Shown piece by piece: positions 1-7,173 of a DNA stretch of 34,588 bases. The stretch spans positions 1-34,588 of the forward strand of contig NZ_BNBO01000079.1 in NCBI RefSeq assembly GCF_014655955.1. The letters run 5' to 3'. The translations under genes were made by a program, and so were the position numbers. Source of the DNA: Kitasatospora indigofera. GTDB taxonomy: Bacteria; Actinomycetota; Actinomycetes; Streptomycetales; Streptomycetaceae. The notes under the pieces were generated by a model. It was not told the DNA's origin. It worked only from the letters and a program-made list of their open reading frames with translations, and searched no databases. Within the stretch, counting starts at the first letter, position 1, and each line of letters starts with the position of its first letter.

Positions 1-94
1 AAGCATCCGAACCACCACCACTGCTGCCACAACCCGTCAGCACCAGCGCACCGGTCACACAGGCCGCCGAAAGGAGAAGTACAGATCGGTTCAT
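1..94 (-). CDS. Lipoprotein, N-terminal fragment (probable solute-binding protein)
   Basis: The gene is cut by the left window edge; only the first 31 codons are visible. They encode a lipoprotein signal peptide: a short charged start (MNRS), a hydrophobic stretch, the lipobox LTGC with the lipidated Cys at residue 22, then a Ser/Gly-rich linker. This is typical of ABC-transporter solute-binding proteins, which are anchored to the outer face of the membrane, but the rest is missing, so the substrate and even the family are inference. The ATG is preceded on the minus strand by AAGGCGG with 8 nt spacing. The upstream region is unusually long and carries palindromes and a direct repeat, described separately, which suggests a regulated uptake operon. 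Confidence 0.8.
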   Translation of the reverse strand, partial: MNRSVLLLSAACVTGALVLTGCGSSGGGSDA

Positions 95-208
95 GGGAGT
101 TACCGCCTTATGAGTTGACCTGAAGCCACCCGTGGAGGGGCTTCGAAGAGTGGGGGTCGGGCAGGACCGGGGCCGAGGTGACGCTGCCGGCCCGTGAACG
201 CCCGGATG

Positions 209-232
209 CTTTTCGACTGAACTTTTCGACTG
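209..232 (-). repeat. 11-bp tandem direct repeat upstream of the lipoprotein gene
   Basis: On the minus strand CAGTCGAAAAG occurs twice, at 219-209 and 232-222, with a 2-nt spacer (13-bp period). It is A-rich against a very GC-rich background and lies about 115-138 bp upstream of the lipoprotein start, so a regulator-binding role is plausible but unproven. Confidence 0.5.
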
Positions 233-353
233 CGCGGTGTGCGGCCGTGCGCGCGGCCGCAGCATGCGGGACCACGAGGTGTGCGCCAGTGCCTGGTCAA
301 GGCTGCGGGCCACCGTCGTCTGCCGCGTGAGCCAGAGTGCACCACGTGCGGAC

Positions 354-369
354 AGAGGCCTAGACCTCT
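354..369. promoter_or_regulatory. 16-bp near-palindrome, DasR/GntR-type operator candidate
   Basis: AGAGGCCTAGACCTCT is a 16-bp palindrome with one mismatched pair. Its core GGCCTAGACC differs by one base from the GGTCTAGACC core of known DasR-responsive elements (GntR/HutC family) in streptomycetes. It lies about 260 bp upstream of the lipoprotein start. Assignment to DasR is inference from the consensus. Confidence 0.45.
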
Positions 370-431
370 TTACCGAATCGATGCTGGGGGTGCAGAGGGT
401 GCCTCGAAAGTGGCCGCGAATCAAAGAAATC

Positions 432-455
432 GGCACTTGGTACAGACCAAGTGCC
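432..455. promoter_or_regulatory. Perfect 10-bp inverted repeat, operator candidate
   Basis: Two perfect 10-bp arms (GGCACTTGGT and its complement) flank the 4-nt centre ACAG. The inner TGGTCTGTACCA (minus strand) matches the GntR/HutC-type TGGTCTAGACCA at 10 of 12 positions. Its centre is 82 bp from the centre of the palindrome at 354-369. An alternative reading is a weak minus-strand terminator, since GATTTCTTTG follows it, but a MerR terminator already lies upstream. Confidence 0.45.
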
Positions 456-540
456 CGTCAGTTCCACTTCCGGGCGGGTCCGCCGGCGTCCGCGCGCAAC
501 GGAGATCGAACAGCCACCGTAGATGGTTGCGCACAGGAAC

Positions 541-591
541 AAAAGAAGAAAGGGGTTGCCCGCCCCCAACGTTGGAGGACGGGCAACCCCT
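541..591 (-). terminator. Intrinsic terminator of the MerR gene
   Basis: Perfect 12-bp arms at 551-562 and 580-591 enclose a 17-nt loop that itself contains the palindrome CCAACGTTGG. On the minus strand the hairpin is followed by TTTCTTCTTTTG, an unusually good U-tract for this GC content. It lies about 140 bp after the stop codon of the MerR gene. Confidence 0.85.
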
Positions 592-733
592 GGGCCGGCG
601 CGCCAGGCGGAACCGGGGCCGGCGCACGGGCCGGTGGCTGCCGGCCGCGGGCCGGCGAGGCGCGCGGTCCCGGACCGATGACCAGCCTCGGACCGATGAC
701 CGGCCCCGGCATCAGCGCGGCATCAGACCGGCA

Positions 734-1669
734 TCAGGCCGAGCGCAGGGCGCTCACCAGCCACTCGACCGCCGGCGCCAGCGCGGGCGCCGGCGACTGC
801 CCGCCGACCACCGCGGCCAGGTGCCAGTACCGCTCGTACCGCGAGTCGGCGGCGACCTCCAGCCGCTCCAGCAGCCAGGCCCGGAACTCCGGGCCGTCCG
901 CCCGCCCGGCCAGCCGCGCATAGGCGTCGGCGAGCTCGTCCACGACCGGCCGGGCCGCCGCCGAGGCGGGGTCGACACCGGCCGCGCGGGCGGCCCCCGC
1001 GCGCTCCCGGAGCAGCCCGGCCACCCGGGCGGCCGCCACCTGGTCCGGCTCCCCCACCTGCTCACGGGATTCGGCCTGGTCGGCGGCGGCCCGGCGGACC
1101 CCGGCCCGGAAGTCCGCGTCCTGGACCAGTTCGGCCAGTTCCACCCACGCGTCCACCTGCTCCGCCGTGGGGTCGTCCGGCAGCCGCGGCACCGCGGCCC
1201 GCAGCCCGGCCAGGAACTCCGGGCCCACGTCCAGGCCCTCGAAGGCCTGGTCGACGAAGTCGTTGATCAGACCGGTGCGTTCCCGGTCGGAGAGCTTGGC
1301 GAGCTTGTGCATCAGTTCCATCTCCTCGGGTGTGGACCCCCGCCCGGCCGCCGCGCGCAGGACGGCCCTGCGCAGTTGCAACGTGCGGATCTGCACGTCC
1401 AGGGCCTCGGCGTGCACCGCCGCGATCTCGGCGACGCCGACCTCCCGGGCCAGCACCCGCCGGATCGTGGCGAGATCGACCCCGAGGTCGCGCAGGGTGC
1501 GGACGAGGGCCAGCCGGGCCGGCGCGTCCGGGCCGTACAGCCGGTAGCCGGCGGGGGTGCGGTCGGCCGGCGGCAGCAATCCCGCATCGGACCAGAACCG
1601 GATGGTCTTGACCGTGAGGCCGGTCAGCCCGGCCAGCTCGCCGATGCTGCGGAGGGTGTCGTCGTCCAT
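734..1669 (-). CDS. MerR-family transcriptional regulator
   Basis: A 311-residue DNA-binding activator. Residues about 7-75 form the MerR winged helix-turn-helix (SIGELAGLTGLTVKTIRFWSDAGLL followed by GYRLYGPD), then a helical dimerisation segment. The C-terminal 200 residues are helical, Arg/Ala-rich and include a run near TPEEMELMHKLAKL as in long MerR/TipA-like regulators; a ligand is not predictable. I chose ATG at 1669 because a MerR-type promoter overlaps the start: TTGAGT (1707-1702), 19-bp spacer containing the dyad GTCTCC-N7-GGAGAC, and CAGAGT (1682-1677), which would give a leaderless transcript from this ATG. GTG at 1678 is an in-frame alternative with a possible GGGGAG site. It is followed by a strong terminator and divergent from the gene at 1951, a possible target. 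Confidence 0.9.
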   Translation of the reverse strand: MDDDTLRSIGELAGLTGLTVKTIRFWSDAGLLPPADRTPAGYRLYGPDAPARLALVRTLRDLGVDLATIRRVLAREVGVAEIAAVHAEALDVQIRTLQLRRAVLRAAAGRGSTPEEMELMHKLAKLSDRERTGLINDFVDQAFEGLDVGPEFLAGLRAAVPRLPDDPTAEQVDAWVELAELVQDADFRAGVRRAAADQAESREQVGEPDQVAAARVAGLLRERAGAARAAGVDPASAAARPVVDELADAYARLAGRADGPEFRAWLLERLEVAADSRYERYWHLAAVVGGQSPAPALAPAVEWLVSALRSA

Positions 1670-1676
1670 GTCCGCC

Positions 1677-1717
1677 ACTCTGGGGTCTCCCCTCGCAGGA
1701 GACTCAAGCCTAGGCTT
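1677..1717 (-). promoter_or_regulatory. MerR-type autoregulated promoter with 19-bp spacer
   Basis: On the minus strand TTGAGT (1707-1702) and CAGAGT (1682-1677) are 19 bp apart, the elongated spacer typical of MerR-controlled promoters. The dyad GTCTCC-N7-GGAGAC (1685-1703) sits inside the spacer. A perfect 12-bp palindrome AAGCCTAGGCTT (1706-1717) overlaps the upstream edge of the -35 box. The -10 is a weak match. Confidence 0.6.
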
Positions 1718-1898
1718 CCGGACCGTTCGGCGACCGCCCGCACACCGGGGCCCGCGCCCCCGGAACGGCCCGCCCCCGCGCGCCGGGCCGGCCCCGGGCG
1801 AACCCCCCGGCCACCGTCGCCACCCCGAACCCGATCTTCGAACCCTGGCAAAAACACCCCCTGGCCAGTCATCATGTACCTGGCGGGTCGATGCGGCT

Positions 1899-1912
1899 GG
1901 CGGGATCCCGCC
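1899..1912. promoter_or_regulatory. Perfect 14-bp palindrome upstream of the regulator at 1951
   Basis: GGCGGGATCCCGCC is fully palindromic and centred about 45 bp before the GTG at 1951, in the expected 5' untranslated region. It could be an autoregulatory operator or a small RNA hairpin. Confidence 0.35.
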
Positions 1913-1950
1913 GGCCATGGACCATGAGCGCGAGCCTGGGAGGTACAAGG

Positions 1951-3087
1951 GTGCTGGCTGCCGTGGGGCTGAGCGACCTGGCCGAACGGCTCTACACCGA
2001 CCTCGTCACCCACGGCCCGGCCACCGCCGTCGAACTCTCCCGGCGCTCCGGCACACCACCGGACGAGATCCAGGTCGCGCTCGGCGAACTGGCCGCCCAG
2101 GGGCTGATCGCGGCCCGGCACGACGACAGCACCCGGCCGGCCGCCGACCCGGCCCGGACGGACCTCGCCCCGACCGGTGCCGCCACCCCCACCGGGCCCG
2201 GGCCCACCGCCCCCGCGCTCACCGGCGCCGGCACCGGCACCGGCACCGACGACGCCGCCGCGCCCGGGCCGCCCGCACTCCGCTACTCCGCCGCGCCGCC
2301 CGCCGTCGCCCTGGAGGCCCTGCTCGCCGGCCGGCGGCACGCCCTGCGGCAGGCGGAGCTGTCGGCGGCCGCGCTGGCCGAGGCCTACCGCGCCGCGACC
2401 TCCGACGACGCCCACCGGGACCTGGTCGAGGTGGTGGTCGGCCCGGCCGCGATCGGCCACCGGGTGGAGCAGATCCAGCGCGGCGCGAAGCGCGAACTGC
2501 TGGCCCTGGTCACCGGCCAGTACGACGTCGTCCCGGCCGACGCGACCGGCGCCGAGACCGAGGCCGTCGAGCGCGGCGTGGCCTACCGGGTGGTCGTCGG
2601 ACGGCACTCGTTGGGCGCCCCGCGCAGCGCCGAGGCCCTGTTCGAGGCCCTCGGGCGGGACCAGCGGGTCAGGGTCGTCGACCAGGTGCCGACCAAGCTG
2701 ATCATCGCCGACGGCTCCCTCGCCCTCGTCCCGCTGACCACGCCCGGCGACGCCGGCGAACCGGCCGCGCTGCTGGTCCGGGCCCCCGGCCTGGTGAACC
2801 TGATGACCATCCTGTTCGAACAGGTCTGGGCCTGGGCCCAGCCGCTCGGCCTGGAGGCCGGCCTGCCGGTGGTCGGCGACGCCCCGGCCGGCGCACCGGT
2901 CGGCACCGACCGCCGGATCCTGGCCCTGCTGCTGGCGGGATCCACCGACCAGGCCGTGGCCAACCAGCTCGGCCTCGGCCTGCGCACCGTCCAGCGCCGG
3001 ATCAAGGCCGTCATGGAGCTGGCCCACGCCGAGACCAGGGTCCAGCTCGGCTGGCAGGCCCACCGCCGGGGCTGGGTGGAGGACTGA
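1951..3087 (+). CDS. TrmB-like/LuxR-like two-HTH transcriptional regulator
   Basis: A 378-residue regulator with DNA-binding elements at both ends. Residues about 6-56 are a winged HTH of the TrmB type (LYTDLVTHGPATAVELSRRSG, then LGELAAQGLI). Residues about 57-115 are a low-complexity Pro/Thr/Gly/Ala linker including TGAGTGTGTDD. Residues about 155-290 resemble the phospholipase-D-like effector domain of TrmB regulators (FEALGRDQRVRVV, then LVPLT). Residues about 318-360 look like a LuxR-type HTH (DRRILALLLAGSTDQAVANQ, LGLRTVQRRIK). This architecture is common in streptomycetes and often unlinked to a known ligand. GTG at 1951 is chosen because GGGAGG lies 7 nt upstream; ATG at 1924 is an in-frame alternative. 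Confidence 0.85.
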   Translation: MLAAVGLSDLAERLYTDLVTHGPATAVELSRRSGTPPDEIQVALGELAAQGLIAARHDDSTRPAADPARTDLAPTGAATPTGPGPTAPALTGAGTGTGTDDAAAPGPPALRYSAAPPAVALEALLAGRRHALRQAELSAAALAEAYRAATSDDAHRDLVEVVVGPAAIGHRVEQIQRGAKRELLALVTGQYDVVPADATGAETEAVERGVAYRVVVGRHSLGAPRSAEALFEALGRDQRVRVVDQVPTKLIIADGSLALVPLTTPGDAGEPAALLVRAPGLVNLMTILFEQVWAWAQPLGLEAGLPVVGDAPAGAPVGTDRRILALLLAGSTDQAVANQLGLGLRTVQRRIKAVMELAHAETRVQLGWQAHRRGWVED

Positions 3088-3168
3088 GGGCCGAACGGGC
3101 CGCACCGGACCGTCGCCGTCACGGAAATCCGGTCGGACCGGCCACCCGCCGTGACTAGGGTCGGGATC

Positions 3169-4140
3169 ATGCGACTTCTTGTGCTGGGCGGTACATCGTT
3201 CGTCGGCCGTGCCGTGGTGGAGGACGCGCTGCGGACAGGGGCGGACGTCACCCTCTTCGGCCGGGGCAGGACCGGGACGGACCTGTTCCCCGGCCTCACC
3301 AGGCTGTTGGGCGACCGTGAGACCGACGACTACTCCGTGCTCGGCGACGGCAGTTGGGACGCGGTGGTGGACGTCAGCGGCTACGTCCCGCGGCATGTCG
3401 GCCGGGCCATGGACGCGCTGGGCGACCGGGTCGGCCGCTACCTGTTCATCTCCAGCAACGCCGTCTACCGACGCAGCGGAGTGGGCCCCGGCGCCGACGA
3501 GGACGCGCCGCGCCGCGCTCCCGTACGCGACACCGAGGAGCTCGTGGAGGAGACCTACGGCCCGCTCAAGGTGGCCTGCGAGGACGACGTGGTGTCCCGC
3601 TACGGCTCGCGGGCGACCGTCGTACGGCCCGGCAAGGTGGCCGGCCCGCACGACCCCTCCGACATGTTCACCTACTGGGTGCGCCGCGCCGCCCGCGGCG
3701 GCCGGGTGGCGCTGCCGGGCGACCCCGGCCAGCCCGTCCAGATCGTCGATTCGCGCGACCTGGCCCGCCTGGTGGTGCAGTTGCTCGTGGACGACCGCCC
3801 GGGCGCCTTCAACGCGGTGGGGCCGGCCGAACCGGTCACCCTCGACGGACTGATCCGGACCTGCGCACGGGTCGCGGGCACCCACGTGGAGATCGTCCCG
3901 GTCTCCCCCGAGGGGGTGGAGCCGTTCTTCCCCCTCGTCCGGGACAACTGGCCGACCCAGCAACGCAGCTCGGCCCGCTCCCGCGCCGCCGGCCTGTCCG
4001 CCACCCCGCTGGAGGTGACCGCGGCCGACGTCCTCGCCTGGGACCGGGAGCGCGGCGAACCGCCGCTGCGGAGCGGGTTCACCCCGGAGGAGGAGCGGAC
4101 GGTGCTGGCCCGGCACGGCGACGGGCAGGCCGGCGGCTGA
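3169..4140 (+). CDS. NAD-dependent epimerase/dehydratase (extended SDR)
   Basis: A 323-residue cytoplasmic nucleotide-sugar-type oxidoreductase or reductase. The Rossmann dinucleotide motif is GGTSFVG at residues 7-13. Strand 4 is FISSNAVY, and the catalytic YxxxK is Tyr130-Lys134 (YGPLK). VRPGKVAGPHDPSDMF and DSRDLARLVVQLL are typical substrate-side and late-strand segments of the family. The sugar or other substrate cannot be told from sequence. The ATG is preceded by TAGGGT (3156-3161) with 7 nt between, indicating a leaderless mRNA; no Shine-Dalgarno sequence is needed. The gap to the preceding gene is 81 bp, so it probably has its own promoter. Confidence 0.88.
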   Translation: MRLLVLGGTSFVGRAVVEDALRTGADVTLFGRGRTGTDLFPGLTRLLGDRETDDYSVLGDGSWDAVVDVSGYVPRHVGRAMDALGDRVGRYLFISSNAVYRRSGVGPGADEDAPRRAPVRDTEELVEETYGPLKVACEDDVVSRYGSRATVVRPGKVAGPHDPSDMFTYWVRRAARGGRVALPGDPGQPVQIVDSRDLARLVVQLLVDDRPGAFNAVGPAEPVTLDGLIRTCARVAGTHVEIVPVSPEGVEPFFPLVRDNWPTQQRSSARSRAAGLSATPLEVTAADVLAWDRERGEPPLRSGFTPEEERTVLARHGDGQAGG

Positions 4141-4193
4141 GACGGGCGGCAACGGCAAGGACGGGACGGCCGGTCGTAACCCGGAGCGGGAAG

Positions 4194-4199
4194 TAGGGT
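4194..4199 (+). promoter_or_regulatory. -10 box (TAGGGT) for the helicase gene
   Basis: TAGGGT lies 60 bp before the helicase ATG, giving a 5' untranslated region of roughly 50 nt that contains the Shine-Dalgarno GAAGGG. The -35 region is not convincing. Confidence 0.4.
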
Positions 4200-4259
4200 G
4201 ATCATCCCTGGTAGCGCCAGCACCGACCCGTCCGCCGCCCGCCCCGAAGGGACCCTCGC

Positions 4260-6440
4260 ATGCCGACGCTCGGCCTCCACAAGGACTTCCTGCGGGAGTT
4301 CGCCCAGTTGGAGAAGAAGGTCCGGACGAAGGTGGCCGACGCCTTCGACAAGTTCGAGCACTCCTCGGCGACCGGCCAGCACCTGGAGAAGCTGAGCCAC
4401 GGCCGGGACCCGCGGCTGAAGACCATCAGGATCGACCGGTTCTACCGCGGGGTGGTGCTCGCTCCGGACGGCGGGGACAGCTTCCTGCTGCTCAAGGTGC
4501 TGCCGCACGACGACGCCATCGACTGGGCCCTCAAGCACCGCGCCAGCGTGAACACCGCCACCGAGGGCATCGAACTGCGCAACGACATCGCCCTGGAGCA
4601 ACTCGGCCCCGGGCTGGCGAAGGTGGGGGCGGACGGCACGGCCCGGCCGCTGTTCGGCCACGTCTCCGACGCCGACCTGACCCGCCTCGGCATAGACGCG
4701 CAGATCCTCCCGATCGCGCGCAGGCTCGACACCGAGGACATGCTCGACGCCCTGCGCCCGATACTTCCCGAGCACCAGTACGACGTCCTGTTCGGCCTCG
4801 CCGTGGGGATGAGCGCGGACGAGGTCTGGCGCGAGATCGTCCAGACCCAGCTCGCCGCGGGCCTCGAAAGCGCCGCCGACGCGGCCGGCGCGGGGGCCCC
4901 GCAGGACGACCTGGCCGCCGCGATGTCCCGGGCCCAGGACCGGATCGCACTCGTCTCGGGCCCCGCCGAACTGATGGACCTGCTGGAACGTCCCTTCGAC
5001 GCCTGGCGGATCTTCCTGCACCCCTCCCAGCACCGGATCGCCTACCGCCCGTCGTACAACGGCCCGGCCCGGGTCACCGGCGGTCCCGGCACCGGCAAGA
5101 CCGTGGTCGCGCTGCACCGGGCGGCCCACCTCGCCGCCGCCCTCCCCGACGACGCGCCGGACGACGCGATCCTGCTCACCACCTTCACCCGCGACCTCGC
5201 CGCCGAACTCCGGCGCAGCCTGCACCTCCTCGTCACCGACCCGGAGCAGCGCCGGCGCATCCGGGTGGTCAACATCGACGCCCTCGCCTCCGAGGTCCTG
5301 CGCGGCGACCGGAACACCGACCGCCTCAGCATCCTCACCGACCAGCGCGACGTCACGGCCCGCTGGGGCCGGATCGCCCGGCGCCTCGAACTGGACCGGA
5401 CCGCCGCCTTCCTCGACCAGGAATGGCGTCATGTGATCCTCGCGCAGGGGATCGGCACCGCCGAGGAGTACCTGAAGGCCTCCCGGGCCGGGCGGGGCAC
5501 CGCGCTCGGCCCGCTCAAGCGCGCACAGGTCTGGCGCGCGGTGACGGCGTTCACGGAGGAACTGCGGTCCACCGACACCTGGACCTTCCACCAGGTGTGC
5601 GACGAGGCCGCCCGGATCCTCGACCGGCGCAGCGCGGGCGGCGAACCCCGGCTGTTCCGTCACGTCCTCGTCGACGAGGCCCAGGACCTGCACCCCGGGC
5701 AGTGGCGCCTGCTGCGCGCGGCCACCGAAATCGGCCGGCCCGACGACCTCTTCCTCGCCGGCGACCCCCACCAGCGCATCTACGGGAACAAGGTGTCCCT
5801 GCGCAGCATGGGGATCTCGGTCACCGGCCGCTCCCACCGGCTGCGCATCAACTACCGTTCCACGCACGAGATCGTCGCCTGGTCCGCCGCGCTGCTCACC
5901 GGCGAGGCGGTCGACGACATGGACGGCGGCGACGACCGGCTCAGTGACTACCGCTCCGCCTTCCACGGCAGCCGGCCGGTGCTCAGCGGCCACCCGACCA
6001 AGGCGGGCGAACTCGACGCCCTGGTACGGCAGATCAGGACCTGGACCGACGACAGCGCGGTCCCGGCCGAGGAGGTCGGCGTCGCCGTCCGCTTCGTCCA
6101 GTTCGGCAAGGACATCGCCGCCGCCCTCGTCCGGGCCGGCATCCCCGCCACCGTCCTGGGCTCCTCCTCGGTACCGGCGGCCGGGGTGCGGATCGGCACC
6201 ATGCACCGGCTCAAGGGCCTGGAGTTCCGCTGCGTGGCGGTGGCCGGCGTGTCGGAGGGGACGGTTCCGATGCGCAACGCCCTCACCCCGGCCGAGGTGG
6301 ACGCGCAGCAGCACCAGGAGGACCTGCTGGGCGAGTTGAGCCTGCTGTTCGTGGCCTGCACCCGGGCCAGGGAGGCCCTGCACGTCTCCTGGCACGGCGA
6401 GGCGAGCCCGTTCCTGGCACCGGCGGCTGCCGGCGGGTGA
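4260..6440 (+). CDS. UvrD/Rep-type superfamily 1 helicase with RelE/ParE-like N-terminal domain
   Basis: A 726-residue ATP-dependent DNA helicase. Walker A is GGPGTGKT at residues 274-281, Walker B is VLVDEAQD at 469-476, GDPHQRIYG is motif III-like, RINYRSTHEI is motif IV-like, GTMHRLKGLEF motif V and VACTRAREAL motif VI near 697-706. Residues about 5-95 (HKDFLREFAQLEKKVRTKV to LKVLPHDDAIDWALKH) look like a RelE/ParE-type toxin fold, with the pattern of a short helix pair followed by a beta-sheet that includes IRIDRFYRGVVLA. Fusions of this kind are known among bacterial UvrD-like proteins, but their role is not settled. No antitoxin gene is adjacent. GAAGGG with 8 nt spacing supports the ATG. 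Confidence 0.92.
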   Translation: MPTLGLHKDFLREFAQLEKKVRTKVADAFDKFEHSSATGQHLEKLSHGRDPRLKTIRIDRFYRGVVLAPDGGDSFLLLKVLPHDDAIDWALKHRASVNTATEGIELRNDIALEQLGPGLAKVGADGTARPLFGHVSDADLTRLGIDAQILPIARRLDTEDMLDALRPILPEHQYDVLFGLAVGMSADEVWREIVQTQLAAGLESAADAAGAGAPQDDLAAAMSRAQDRIALVSGPAELMDLLERPFDAWRIFLHPSQHRIAYRPSYNGPARVTGGPGTGKTVVALHRAAHLAAALPDDAPDDAILLTTFTRDLAAELRRSLHLLVTDPEQRRRIRVVNIDALASEVLRGDRNTDRLSILTDQRDVTARWGRIARRLELDRTAAFLDQEWRHVILAQGIGTAEEYLKASRAGRGTALGPLKRAQVWRAVTAFTEELRSTDTWTFHQVCDEAARILDRRSAGGEPRLFRHVLVDEAQDLHPGQWRLLRAATEIGRPDDLFLAGDPHQRIYGNKVSLRSMGISVTGRSHRLRINYRSTHEIVAWSAALLTGEAVDDMDGGDDRLSDYRSAFHGSRPVLSGHPTKAGELDALVRQIRTWTDDSAVPAEEVGVAVRFVQFGKDIAAALVRAGIPATVLGSSSVPAAGVRIGTMHRLKGLEFRCVAVAGVSEGTVPMRNALTPAEVDAQQHQEDLLGELSLLFVACTRAREALHVSWHGEASPFLAPAAAGG

Positions 6441-6544
6441 GCCTCCCCCGGCAGCTCCCGCGGTCACCCGGTGCCGGCCGGCGGCCGCGTTCCGGACAGC
6501 CGGACGGGCGGAGGGTGGTGTGCGACCGACGGCGGGCGGGGCAC

Positions 6545-6550
6545 TACGCT
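6545..6550 (+). promoter_or_regulatory. -10 box (TACGCT) for the gene at 6601
   Basis: TACGCT lies about 50 bp before the start codon of the next gene, a usual actinomycete -10 form. The 160-bp gap after the helicase supports a separate promoter. Confidence 0.4.
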
Positions 6551-6600
6551 GGCGCCGCTGCCCCGCCCGGGGCCGGGCCCGCCGTGAGGGAGGAAGACCG

Positions 6601-7101
6601 ATGGTTCTGGACCTGCGATTCGCCGACGGCGGCCTGCTCAGGGTCGGCGCGCCGGAGGCCGGACGGCCGGTCGCCCTGCTGCCGGGGCTGGGCGTGCACC
6701 GGCTGACCTTCCGGCTGCGGGTCGAGACCGTCCTGGCCTCGGCCGGCTGCAACCACGTCCACCTGGGCGGCGAGGCGTGGGCCGAGCACCTGGGCAGCGG
6801 CCCGCACTGGATCGGGCTCATCGTCCCCGCCGTGGTGCCGCTGGCACCGGCCGGCGACGCCGTCGAGGCGGCCCTGTCGATGGCGGTCACCAACGACCAG
6901 GTGCTCGCCCTGGAGCGGGCCCGGGGCGGGCGGGAGCTGCCGCTGCGGCTGGACCTCGCCGCCGCCCTGCCGCAGAGCACGGCGAACCCCTGTGCGCAGG
7001 GGCAGGAGTCCCGCCGGGTGGCCGCCGAGGACTGGGACGCCCAGGTCCGGGCCCTCACCACGATGCTCGCCGGACCGGACGCGGGAGCCGGCCGCCGCTG
7101 A
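6601..7101 (+). CDS. Hypothetical protein (166 aa)
   Basis: I do not recognise this family. The N-terminal half is predicted beta-rich (LDLRFADGGLLRVGAPEAG, RLTFRLRVETVLA, WIGLIVPAVVPL). The C-terminal half has TNDQVLALERARGGRELPL then a beta-like LRLDLAAAL and a Trp-containing helix (VAAEDWDAQVRALTTML), a pattern I have seen in uncharacterised actinobacterial proteins. There is no signal peptide or membrane segment. The ATG is supported by the strong ribosome site GGGAGGA at 7-nt spacing. The gene converges on the transporter operon, whose stop codon is 70 bp downstream. Confidence 0.75.
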   Translation: MVLDLRFADGGLLRVGAPEAGRPVALLPGLGVHRLTFRLRVETVLASAGCNHVHLGGEAWAEHLGSGPHWIGLIVPAVVPLAPAGDAVEAALSMAVTNDQVLALERARGGRELPLRLDLAAALPQSTANPCAQGQESRRVAAEDWDAQVRALTTMLAGPDAGAGRR

Positions 7102-7147
7102 GCCGGCCGCCTCCCGCACCGGGCCCAGGGCTCGGCACCGCCCACCG

Positions 7148-7173
7148 GGATTCGGGCTCAGGATTCGGGCTCA
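7148..7173. repeat. 13-bp tandem direct repeat between convergent genes
   Basis: GGATTCGGGCTCA occurs twice back to back (7148-7160 and 7161-7173). The second copy ends with the stop codon of the minus-strand monooxygenase gene. No classical terminator hairpin is visible in this gap. Confidence 0.7.

Larger units (their letters stand above)
95..733. other. Long intergenic region between lipoprotein and MerR genes
   Basis: About 640 bases without a credible gene. Both flanking genes are on the minus strand, so the right part is the 3' end of the MerR gene and the left part is the upstream region of the lipoprotein gene. It holds the MerR terminator hairpin, two palindromes near 354-369 and 432-455, and an 11-bp direct repeat at 209-232. 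A TTGACC hexamer reads on the minus strand at 301-296, but I see no convincing -10 at the right distance. ORFs here are GC-driven and show no protein-like composition. Confidence 0.7.

Noticed and set aside
432..455. Second terminator after the MerR gene
   Set aside because: The stem is only followed by GATTTCTTTG, a better terminator already exists at 541-591, and the core resembles a GntR-type operator; kept as an operator candidate instead.
3672..7145. 1157-residue minus-strand frame opposite the epimerase and helicase genes
   Set aside because: Antisense to a helicase with complete motifs; no recognisable domain.
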